Shown here piece after piece: positions 1 to 10,228 of a stretch of 64,000 bases of DNA; position 1 is the first letter of the stretch; each line of letters starts with the position of its first letter. The translations under genes were made by a program, and so were the position numbers. The DNA is taken from contig OZ038529.1 of NCBI GenBank assembly GCA_964036665.1, positions 15,818,060 through 15,882,059 of the forward strand, read 5' to 3'. The notes under the pieces were generated by a model. That model saw only the letters and a list, made by a program, of their open reading frames with translations, made no database searches and was not told the DNA's origin. Source of the DNA: Gordius sp. MW1 (Eukaryota; Nematomorpha; Gordioida; Gordea; Gordiidae).

Positions 1-290
1 TATTTTTACCTCAAAATTTTTCACATATTTTTCTTTGAACCGTATTCATCCGATGAAAGTTGTCGTTTTCAGACGTGGTTTCTATGATCCCAAGTAAAAA
101 TTTATCAGAATCAGAAAAATACTACTTTGAAATCATGAACGCATAGTGCATTTTTGAAATATTAAGCACTCACGTTGCGATACAACAAACTAATCGCAAC
201 AATAAAACGTTGTCTTTTGTCAAAATGATAGTTCTCGCAGCTTAAAACCTCTTTTCGGAAGTCAATCTAGGATAATAGGATTCTCAAATT
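1..290 (+). repeat. Partial monomer at left edge (class B)
   Basis: With the phase set at GGCTTAC, the window opens inside a monomer, at the A/T-tract segment. The remainder is complete and carries the B core AGTGCATTTTTG near 145, with GAAATATT in place of GAAAAATT. The missing first part shows that the array continues to the left of the window. Confidence 0.9.
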
Positions 291-634
291 GGCTTACTTT
301 TATATATTTTTTTATGCTCTTTCACATAGAATTGAAAAAAATAAATATTTTTACCTCAAAATTTTTCACATATTTTTCTTTGAACCGTATTCATCCGATG
401 AAAGTTGTCGTTTTCAGACGTGGTTTCTATGATCCCAAGTAAAAATTTATCAGAAGCTGAAAACTATTACTTTGAAATCATGATCGCATAGAGCCATTTT
501 CAAAAATTAAGCATCACGTTGCGATACAACAAACTAATCGCAACAATAAAACGTTGTCTTTTGTCAAAATGATAGTTCTCGCAGCTTAAAACCTCTTTTC
601 GGAAGTCAATCGAGGATAATAGGATTCTCAAATT
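291..634 (+). repeat. Reference monomer, class A (344 bp)
   Basis: A clear class A unit. It contains AACCGTATTCATCC, CTATGATCCCAAG, GAAAACTATTAC, then the diagnostic AGAGCCATTTTCAAAAATT and AAGCATCACG. A hand count gives 59 C and 46 G in 344 bp (30.5% G+C) and 12 CpG. Class A alternates with class B over most of the first 16 kb and recurs up to about 35 kb. Compared with B, the core is GAGCCATTTTC rather than GTGCATTTTTG, and GCATCACG lacks one C relative to GCACTCACG. The B-type dyad is therefore not formed in this class. Confidence 0.93.
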
Positions 635-979
635 GGCTTACTTTTATATATTTTTTCATGCTCTTTCACATAGAATCGAAAAAAATAAATATTTTTACCT
701 CAAAATTTTTCACATATTTTCCTTTGAACCGTATTCATCCGATGAAAGTTGTCGTTTTCAGACGTGGTTTCTATGATCCCAAGTAAAAATTTATCAGAAT
801 CAGAAAAATATTACTTTGAAATCATGATCGCATAGTGCATTTTTGAAAAATTAAGCACTCACGTTGCGAAACAACAAACTAATCGCAACAATAAAACGTT
901 GTCTTTTGTCAAAATGATAGTTCTCGCAGCTTAAAACCTCTTTTCGGAAGTCAATCGAGGATAATAGGATTCTCAAATT
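635..979 (+). repeat. Reference monomer, class B (345 bp)
   Basis: A class B unit, recognised by AGTGCATTTTTGAAAAATT followed by AAGCACTCACG. It often has CAGAAAAATATTAC where class A has CTGAAAACTATTAC. With class A it forms an A-B dimer of about 690 bp, the lowest-level higher-order unit in the left part of the array. This copy has GCGAAAC instead of GCGATAC in the conserved dyad, one of the rare arm changes. Confidence 0.92.
679..720 (+). other. Regularly spaced A/T tracts within the monomer
   Basis: Four homopolymer tracts follow each other: A7 at 679-685, T5 at 692-696, A4T5 at 702-710 and T4 at 717-720. Their centres lie about 12 bp apart. The pattern is present in essentially every monomer (T5 is usual for the last tract). 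Spaced A-tracts are known to bend DNA, and satellites often carry such segments. A 12-bp spacing is a little over one helical turn, so any bend would be partly superhelical; that effect is inference. Many of the small indels that distinguish monomer classes fall in or beside this segment. Confidence 0.65.
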
Positions 980-2011
980 GGCTTACTTTTATATATTTTT
1001 CATGCTCTTTCACATAGAATTGAAAAAAATAAATATTTTTACCTCAAAATTTTTCACATATTTTTCCTTGAACCGTATTCATCCGATGAAAGTTGTCGTT
1101 TTCAGACGTGGTTTCTATGATCCCAAGTAAAAATTTATCAGAATCTGAAAACTATTACTTTGAAATCATAATCGCATAGAGCCATTTTCAAAAATTAAGC
1201 ATCACGTTGCGATACAACAAACTAATCGCAACAATAAAACGTTGTCTTTTGTCAAAATGATAGTTCTCGCAGCTTAAAACCTCTTTTCGGAAGTGAATCG
1301 AGGATAATAGGATTCTCAAATTGGCTTACTTTTATATATTTTTTCATGCTCTTTCACATAGAATCGACAAATATAAATATTTTTACCTATAAATTTTTCC
1401 ATATTTTTCTTTGATCAGTATGCATCCGATAAAAGTTGTCGTTTTCAGACGTGGTTTCTATGATCCCAAGTAATAATTTATCAGAATCAGAAAAATATTA
1501 CTTTGAAATCATGATCGCATAGTGTATTTTTGAAAAATTAAGCACTCACGTTGCGATACAACAAACTAATCGCAACAATAAAACGTTGTCTTTTGTCAAA
1601 ATGATAGTTCTCGCAGCTTAAAACCTCTTTTCGGAAGTCAATCGAGGATAATAGGATTCTCAAATTGGCTTACTTTTATATATTTTTTCATGCTCTTTCA
1701 CATAGAATTGAAAAAAATAAATATTTTTACCTCAAAATTTTTCACATATTTTTCTTTGAACCGTATTCATCCGATGAAAGTTGTCGTTTTCAGACGTGGT
1801 TTCTAGTATCCCAAGTAAAAATTTATCAGAATCTGAAAACTACTAATTTGAAATCATGATCGCATAAGAGCCATTTTCAAAAATTAAGCATCACCTTGCG
1901 ATACAACAAACTAATCGCAACAATAAAACGTTGTCTTTTGTCAAACTGATAGTTCTCGTAGCTTAAAACCTCTTTTCGGAAGTCAATCGAGGATAATAGG
2001 ATTCTCAAATT

Positions 2012-2101
2012 GGCTTACACGTTGTCTTTTGTCAAATGATAGTTCTCGCAGCTTAAAACCTCTTTTCGGAAGTCAATCGAGGATAATAGGATTCTCAAAT
2101 T
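2012..2101 (+). repeat. Truncated 90-bp monomer
   Basis: GGCTTAC at 2012-2018 joins directly to ACGTTGTC, skipping about 250 bp of the normal unit, and the next GGCTTAC is at 2102. The fragment keeps only the first few bases and the last ~85 bp of a monomer. The join shows about 2 bp of shared sequence (AC). It is best read as a deletion or unequal exchange between misaligned monomers. It is the shortest unit I found in the window. Confidence 0.9.
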
Positions 2102-5100
2102 GGCTTACTTTTATATGTTTTTTCATGCTCTTTCACATAAAATCGAAAAAAATAAATATTTTTACCTCAAAATTTTTCACATATTTTTCTTTGAACCGTA
2201 TTCATCTGATGAAAGTTGTCGTTTTCAGACGTGGTTTCTATGATCCCAAGTAAAAATTTATCAGAATCTGAAAACTATTACTTTGAAATCATGATCGCAT
2301 AGTGCATTTTTGAAAATTAAGCACTCACGTTGCGATACAACAAACTAATCGCACCAATAAAACGTTGTCTTTTGTCAAAATGATAGTTCTCGCAGCTTAA
2401 AACCTCTTTTCGGAAGTCAATCGAGGATAATAGGATTCTCAAATTTTTTCATGCTCTTTCACATAGAATTGAAAAAAATAAATATTTTTACCTCAAAATT
2501 TTTCACATATTTTTCTTTGAACCGTATTCATCCGATGAAAGTTGTCGTTTTCAGACGTGGTTTCTATGATCCCAAGTAAAAATTTATCAGAATCTTAAAA
2601 CTATTACTTTAAAATCATGATCGCATAGAGCCATTTTCAAAAATTAAGCATCACGTTGCGATACAACAAACTAATCGCAACAATAAAACGTTGTCTTTTG
2701 TCAAAATGATAGTTCTCGCAGCTTAAAACCTCTTTTCGGAAGTCAATCGAGGATAATAGGATTCTCAAATTGGCTTACTTTTATCTATTTTTTCATGCTC
2801 TTTCAAATAGAATCGAAAAAAATAAATATTTTTACCTCGAAATTTTTCACATATTTTTCTTTGAACCGTATTCACCCGATGAAAGTTGTCGTTTTCAGAC
2901 GTGGTTTCTATGATCCCAAGTAAAAATTTATCAGAATCAGAAAAATATTACTTTGAAATCATGAACGCATAGTGCATTTTTGAAATATTAAGCACTCACG
3001 TTGCGATACAACAAACTAATCGCAACAATAAAACGTTGTCTTTTGTCAAAATGATAGTTCTCGCAGCTTAAAACCTCTTTTCGGAAGTCAATCGAGGATA
3101 ATAGGATTCTCAAATTGGCTTACTTTTATCTATTTTTTCATGCTCTTTCACATAGAATCGAAAAAAATAAATATTTTTACCTCGAAATTTTTCACATATT
3201 TTTCTTTGAACCGTATTCATCCGATGAAAGTTGTCGTTTTCAGACGTGGTTTCTATGATCCCAAGTAAAAATTTATCAGAATCAGAAAAATGTTACTTTG
3301 AAATCATGATCGCATAGTGCATTTTTGAAAAATTAAGCATCACGTTGCGATACAGCAAACTAATCGCAACAATAAAACGTTGTCTTTTGTCAAAATGATA
3401 GTTCTCGCAGCTTAAAACCTCTTTTCGGAAGTCAATCGAGGATAATAGGATTCTCAAATTGGCTTATATATATTTTTTCATGCTCTACATAGAATCGAAA
3501 AAAATAAATATTTTTACCTCAAAATTTTTCACATATTTTTCTTTGAACCGTATTCATCCGATGAAAGTTGTCGTTTTCCGACGTGGTTTCTATGATCCCA
3601 AGTAAAAATTTATCAGAAGCTGAAAACTATTACTTTGAAATCATGATCGCATAGAGCCATTTTCAAAAATTAAGCATCACGTTGCGATACAACAAACTAA
3701 TCGCAACAATAAAACGTTGTCTTTTGTCAAAATGATAGTTCTCGCAGCTTAAAACCTCTTTTCGGAAGTCAATCGAGGATAATAGGATTCTCAAATTGGC
3801 TTACTTTTATATATTTTTTCATGCTCTTTCACATAGAATTTAAAAAAATAAATATTTTTACCTCAAAATTTTTCACATATTTTTCTTTGAACCGTATTGA
3901 TCCGATGAAAGTTGTCGTTTTCAGACGTGGTTTCTATGATCCCAAGTAAAAGTTTATCAGAATCAGAAAAATATTACTTTGAAACGATGATCGCATAGTG
4001 CATTTTGGAAAAATTAAGCACTCACGTTGCGATACAAACTAATCGCAACAATAAAAAGTTGTCTTTTGTCAAATGATAGTTCTCGCAGCTTAAAACCTCT
4101 TTTCGGAAGTCAATCGAGGATAATTGGATTCTCAAATTGGCTTACTTTTATATATTTTTTTATGCTCTTTCACATAGAATCGAAAAAAATAAATATTTTT
4201 ACCTCAAAACTTTTCACATATTTTTCTTTGAACCGTATTCATCCGATGAAAGTTGTCGTTTTCAGACGTGGTTTCTATGATCCCAAGTAAAAATTTATCA
4301 GAATCAGAAAAATATTACTTTGAAATCATGATCGCATAGTGCATTTTTGAAAAATTAAGCACTCACGTTGCGATACAAACTAATCGCAACAATAAAACGT
4401 TGTCTTTTGTCAAAATGATAGTTCTCGCAGCTTAAAACCTCTTTTCGGAAGTCAATCGAGGATAATAGGATTCTCAAATTGGCTTACTTTTATATATTTT
4501 TTCATGCTTTTTCACATAGAAATCGAAAAAAATAAATATTTTTACCTCAAAATTTTTCACATATTTTTCTTTGAACTGTATTCATCTGATGAAAGTTGTC
4601 GTTTTCAGACGTGGTTTCTATGATCCCAAGTAAAAATTTATCAGAACTTGAAAACTATTACTTTGAAATCATGATCGCATAGTGCATTTTTGAAAAATTA
4701 AGCACTCACGTTTCGATACAACAAACTAATCGCAACAATAAAACGTTGTCTTTTGTCAAAATGATAGTTCTCGCAGCTTAAAACCTCTTTTCGGAAGTCA
4801 ATCGAGGATAATAGGATTCTCAAATTTTTTCATGCTCTTTCACATAGAATTGAAAAAAATAAATATTTTTACCTCAAAATTTTTCACATATTTTTCTTTG
4901 AACCGTATTCATCCGATGAAAGTTGTCGTTTTCAGACGTGGTTTCTATGATCCCAAGTAAAAATTTATCAGAATCAGAAAAATATTACTTTGAAATCATG
5001 ATCGCATAGTGAATTTTTGAAAAATTAAGAATCACGTTGCGATACAACAAACTAATCGCAACAATAAAACGTTGTCTTTTGTCAAAATGATAGTTCTCGC

Positions 5101-5350
5101 AGCTTAAAACCTCTTTTCGGAAGTCAATCGAGGATAATAGGATTCTCAAATTGGCTTACTTTTATATATTTTTTTATGCTCTTTCACATAGAATCGAAAA
5201 AAATAAATATTTTTACCTTAAAATTTTTCACATATTTTTCTTTGAACAGTATTCATCTGATGAAAGTTGTCGTTTTCAGACGTGGTCTTTATGATCCCAA
5301 GTAAAAATTTATCAGAATCTGAAAACTATTACTTTGAAAAATGATCGCAT

Positions 5351-5376
5351 AGTGCATTTTTGAAAAATTAAGCACT
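5351..5376. other. Class B dyad: two-part inverted repeat
   Basis: A representative B monomer. The outer arms AGTGC (5351-5355) and GCACT (5372-5376) are reverse complements. The inner arms ATTTTT (5356-5361) and AAAAAT (5363-5368) are too, around a single G. A 3-bp TAA bulge on the right side separates inner and outer arms, giving 11 pairs in all. Class C has ATGC/GCAT in place of GTGC/GCAC and keeps four outer pairs. Class A breaks the outer arms. Hairpin or cruciform formation is inference; in AT-rich DNA the inner arm alone would be weak evidence. Confidence 0.75.
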
Positions 5377-5379
5377 CAC

Positions 5380-5406
5380 GTTGCGATACAACAAACTAAT
5401 CGCAAC
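5380..5406. other. Conserved dyad GTTGCGAT / ATCGCAAC
   Basis: GTTGCGAT (5380-5387) and ATCGCAAC (5399-5406) are perfect 8-bp reverse complements with an 11-bp gap. The element is intact in the great majority of monomers of classes A, B, D, E, F and G. Only scattered copies break an arm, for example CGTTTCGATAC near 4710, TTGTGATAC near 38720, TTTGCGATAC near 61758 and GTTCCGATAC near 62102. The arms are half G+C, against about 30% for the monomer. Two half-sites roughly two helical turns apart would suit a dimeric DNA-binding protein, but no protein is known from this window, so the function is inference. Confidence 0.8.
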
Positions 5407-5420
5407 AATAAAACGTTGTC

Positions 5421-5431
5421 TTTTGTCAAAA
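5421..5431. other. Short palindrome TTTTG-T-CAAAA
   Basis: Reverse-complementary 5-bp arms around one T, 14 bp after the conserved dyad and present in nearly every monomer. Class C copies from about 31930, 36010 and 42880 have CATTTGTCAAAA, which shortens the left arm. It is short and AT-rich, so it may have no role. It is recorded because it lies in the most constant part of the monomer. Confidence 0.45.
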
Positions 5432-7190
5432 TGATAGTTCTCGCAGCTTAAAACCTCTTTTCGGAAGTCAATCGGAAATAATAGGATTCTCAAATTGGCT
5501 TACTTTTATCTATTTTTTCATGCTCTTTCACATAGAATCGAAAAAATTAAATATTTTTACCTCGAAATTTTTCACATATTTTTCTTTGAACCGTATTCAT
5601 CCGATGAAAGTTGTCGTTTTCAGACGTGGTTTCTATGATCCCAAGTAAAAATTTATCAGAATCAGAAAAATATTACTTTGAAATCATGATCGCATAGTGC
5701 ATTTTTGAAAAATTAAGCATCACGTTGCGATACAACAAACTAATCGCAACAATAAAACGTTGTCTTTTGTCAAAATGATAGTTCTCGCAGCTTAAAACCT
5801 CTTTTCGGAAGTCAATCGAGGATAATAGGATTCTCAAATTTGCTTATATATATTTTTTCATGCTCTTTCACATAGAATCGAAAAAAATAAATATTTTTAC
5901 CTCAAAATTTTTCACATATTTTTCTTTGAACCGTATTCATCCAATGAAAGTTGTCGTTTTCAGACGTGGTTTCTATGATCCCAAGTAAAAATTTATCAGA
6001 ATCTGAAAACTATTACTTTGAAATCATGATCGCATAGAGCCATTTTCAAAAATTAAGCATCACGTTGCGATACAACAAACTAATCGCAACAATAAAACGT
6101 TGTCTTTTGTCAAAATGATAGTTCTCGCAGCTTAAAACCTCTTTTCGGAAGTCAATCGAGGATAATAGGATTCTCAAATTTTTTCATGCTCTTTCACATA
6201 GAATTGAAAAAAATAAATATTTTTACCTCAAAATTTTTCACATATTTTTCTTTGAACCGTATTGATCCGATGAAAGTTGTCGTTTTCAGACGTGGTTTCT
6301 ATGATCCCAAGTAAAAATTTATCAGAATCTGAAAACTATTACTTTGAAATCATGATCGCATAGAGCCATTTTTAAAAATTAAGCATCACGTTGCGATACA
6401 ACAAACTAATCGCAACAATAAAACGTTGTCTTTTGTCAAAATGATAGTTCTCGCAGCTTAAAACCTCTTTTCGGAAGTCAATCGAGGATAATAGGATTCT
6501 CAAATTGGCTTACTTTTATCTATTTCTTCATGCTCTTTCACATAGAATCGAAAAAAATAAATATTTTTACCGCGAAATTTTTCACCTATTTTTATTTGAA
6601 CCGTATTCATCCGATGAAAGTTGTCGTTTTCAGACGTGGTTTCTATGATCCCAAGTAAAAATTTATCAGAATCAGAAAAATATTACTTTGAAATCATGAT
6701 CGCATAGTGCATTTTTGAAAAATTAAGCATCACGTTGCGATACAACAAACTAATCGCAACAATAAAACGTTGTCTTTTGTCAAAATGATAGTTCTCGCAG
6801 CTTAAAACCTCTTTTCGGAAGTCAATCGAGGATAATAGGATTCTCAAATTGGCTTATATATATTTTTTCATGCTCTTTCACATAGAATCGAAAAAAATAA
6901 ATATTTTTACCTCAAAATTTTTCACATATTTTTCTTTGAACAGTATTCATCCGATGAAAGATGTCGTTTTCAGACGTGGTTTCTATGATCCCAAGTAAAA
7001 ATTTATCAGAATCTGAAAACTATTACTTTGAAATCATGATCGCATAGAGCCATTTTCAAAAATTAAGCATCACGTTGCGATACAACAAACTAATCGCAAC
7101 AATAAAACGTTGTCTTTTGTCAAAATGATAGTTCTCGCAGCTTAAAACCTCTTTTCGGAAGTCAATCGAGGATAATAGGATTCTCAAATT

Positions 7191-10100
7191 GGCTTATATA
7201 TATTTTTTCATGCTCTTTCACATAGAATCGAAAAAAATAAATATTTTTACCTCAAAATTTTTCACATATTTTTCTTTGAACCGTATTCATCCGATGAAAG
7301 TTGTCGTTTTCAGACGTGGTTTCTATGATCCCAAGTAAAAATTTATGAATCAGAAAAATATTACTTTGAAATCATGATCGCATAGTGCATTTTTGAAAAA
7401 TTAAGCACTCACGTTGCGATACAAACTAATCGCAACAATAAAACGTTGTCTTTTGTCAAAATGATAGTTCTCGCAGCTTAAAACCTCTTTTCGGCGGTCA
7501 ATCGAGGATAATAGGATTCTCAAATTGGCTTACTTTTATATATTTTTTGATGCTCTTTCACATAGAATCGAAAAAAATAAATATTTTTACCTTAAAATTT
7601 TTCACATATTTTTCTTTGAACCGTCATCTGATGAAAGTTGTCGTTTTCAGACGTGTTCTCTATGATCCCAAGTAAAAATTTATCAGAATCTGAAAACTAT
7701 TACTTTGAAAAATGATCGCATAGTGCATTTTTGAAAAATTAAGCACTCACGTTGCGATACAACAAACTAATCGCAACAATAAAACGTTGTCTTTTGTCAA
7801 AATGATAGTTCTCGCAGCTTAAAACCTCTTTTCGGAAGTCAATCGAGGATAATAGGATTCTCAAATTTTTTCATGCTCTTTCACATAGAATTGAAAAAAA
7901 TAAATATTTTTACCTCAAAATTTTTCACATATTTTTCTTTGAACCGAATTGATCCGATAAAAGTTGTCGTTTTCAGACGTGGTTTCTATGATCCCAAGTA
8001 AAAATTTATCAGAATCTGAAAACTATTACTTTGAAATCATGATCGCATAGAGCCATTTTCAAAAATTAAGCATCACGTTGCGATACAACAAACTAATCGC
8101 AACAATAAAACGTTGTCTTTTGTCAAAATGATAGTTCTCGCAGCTTAAAACCTCTTTTCGGAAGTCAATCGAGGATAATAGGATTCTCAAATTGGCTTAC
8201 TTTTATCTATTTTTTCATGCTCTTCACATAGAATCGAAAAAAATAAATATTTTTACCTCGAAATTTCTCACCTATTTTTCTTTGAACCGTATTCATCCGA
8301 TGAAAGTTGTCGTTTTCAGACGTGGTTTCTATGATCCCAAGTAAAAATTTATCAGAATCAGAAAAATATTACTTTGAAATCATGATCGCATAGTGCATTT
8401 TTGAAAAATTAAGCATCACGTTGCGATACAACAAACTAATCGCAACAATAAAACGTTGTCTTTTGTCAAAATGATAGTTCTCGCAGCTTAAAACCTCTTT
8501 TCGGAAGTCAATCGAGGATAATAGGATTCTCAAATTGGCTTATATATATTTTTTCATGCTCTTTCACATAGAATCGAAAAAAATAAATATTTTTACCTCA
8601 AAATTTTTCACATATTTTTCTTTGAACCGTATTCATCCGATGAAAGTTGTCGTTTTCAGACGTGGTTTCTATGATCCCAAGTAAAAATTTATCAGAATCT
8701 GAAAACTATTACTTTGAAATCATGATCGCATAGAGCCATTTTCAAAAATTAAGCATCACGTTGCGATACAACAAACTAATCGCAACAATAAAACGTTGTC
8801 TTTTGTCAAAATGATAGTTCTCGCAGCTTAAAACCTCTTTTCGGAAGTCAATCGAGGATAATAGGATTCTCAAATTGGCTTACTTTTATATATTTTTTTA
8901 TGCTCTTTCACATAGAATCGAAAAAAATAAATATTTTTACCTCAAAATTTCACATATTTTTCTTTCAACCGTATGCATCCGATGAAAGTTGCGTTTTCAG
9001 ACGTGGTTTCTATGATCCCAAGTAAAAATTTATCAGAATCAGAAAACTATTACTTTGAAATCATGATCGCATAGTGCATTTTTGAAAAATTAAGCACTCA
9101 CGTTGCGATACAACAAACTAATCGCAACAATAAAACGTTGTCTTTTGTCAAAATGATAGTTCTCGCAGCTTAAAACCTCTTTTCGGAAGTCAATCGAGGA
9201 TAATAGGATTCTCAAATTTTTTCATGCTCTTTCACATAGAATTGAAAAAAATAAATATTTTTACCACAAAATTTTTCACATATTTTTCTTTGAACCGTAT
9301 TCATCCGATGAAAGTTGTCGTTTTCAGACGTGGTTTCTATGATCCCAAGTAAAAATTTGTCAGAATCTGTAAACTATTACTTTGAAATCATGATCGCATA
9401 GAGCCATTTTCAAAAATTAAGCATCACGTTGCGATACAACAAACTAATCGCAACAATAAAACGTTGTCTTTTGTCAAAATGATAGTTCTCGCAGCTTAAA
9501 ACCTCTTTTCGGAAATCAATCGAGGATAATAGGATTCTCAAATTGGCTTACTTTTATATATTTTTTCATGCTCTTTCACATAGAATCGAAAAAAATAAAT
9601 ATTTTTACCTCAAAATTTTTCACATATTTTTCTTTCAACCGTATGCATCCGATGAAAGTTGTCGTTTTCAGACGTGGTTTCTATGATCCCAAGTAAAAAT
9701 TTATCAGAATCAGAAAACTATTACTTTGAAATCATGATCGAATAATGCCTTTTTGAAAAATTAAGCACTCACGTTGCGATACAACAAACTAATCGCAACA
9801 ATAAAACGTTGTCTTTTGTCAAAATGTTAGTTCTCGCAGCTTAAAACCTCTTTGCGGAAGTCAATCGAGGATAATAGGATTCTCAAATTGGCTTACTTTT
9901 ATATATTTTTTTACGCTCTTTCAAATCGAAAAAAATAAATATTTTTACCTCAAAATTTTTCACATATTTTTCTTTGGACCGTATTCATCCGATGAAAGTT
10001 GTCGTTTTCAGACGTGGTTTCTATGATCCCAAGTAATAATTTATCAGAATCTGAAAACTATTACTTTGAAATCATGATCGCAGAATGCATTTTTGAAAAA

Positions 10101-10228
10101 TTAAGCATCACGTTGCGATGCAACAAACTAATCGCAACAATAAAACGTTGTCTTTTGTCAAAATGATAGTTCTCGCAGCTTAAAACCTCTTTTCGGAAGT
10201 CAATCGAGGATAATAGGATTCTCAAATT
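7191..10228 (+). repeat. 9-monomer higher-order block, copy 1 (3038 bp)
   Basis: Nine monomers with a recognisable series of marks: a short ATTTATGAATCAG variant at 7341, TTTTTTGATGC, GAAAAATGATCG, an 18-bp-deleted unit near 7861, a CTCTTCACATAG unit at 8220, TTGCGTTTTC near 8990, then a D-like unit and a C-like unit. The same series returns in the next 3 kb. Anchor ATTTATGAATCAG lies at 7341, 10379 and 13397. Relative to copy 2, this copy has CCGTCATCTG (3 bp shorter) near 7621 and GGCGGTC near 7494. Confidence 0.93.
9217..9542 (+). repeat. Example of the 18-bp-deleted monomer (326 bp)
   Basis: CTCAAA joins straight to TTTTTTCATG; the 18 bp TTGGCTTACTTTTATATA are missing. The deletion sits between AAATT and ATATT, similar A/T words that could support slippage or misaligned exchange. 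I find the same junction at about 2441, 4821, 6174, 7861, 9211, 10901, 12251, 13921, 14931, 16291, 18335, 25181, 28601, 33371 and 34726, and none after that. It is followed by GAATTG rather than GAATCG, so it marks one lineage of monomer and is not a recurrent accident. Confidence 0.9.

Noticed and set aside
941-960. CENP-B box in the TTTTCGGAAGTCAATCGAGG segment
   Set aside because: It has the TTCG start, but the required downstream A and CGGG positions do not match. No convincing match is present elsewhere in the monomer.
1665-4290. Plus-strand frames of 64-87 codons near 1665, 2029 and 4027 as small proteins
   Set aside because: They are read through the satellite monomer, start within it and depend on small indels such as loss of one A in GTCAAATGATAG. 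The composition is low-complexity F, K, I and S, as expected from AT-rich DNA.
5420-5436. Intrinsic terminator at the TTTTG-T-CAAAA palindrome
   Set aside because: The stem is five AT-rich pairs with a 1-base loop and no U tract in the right place. It recurs in every monomer of a eukaryotic-type array.
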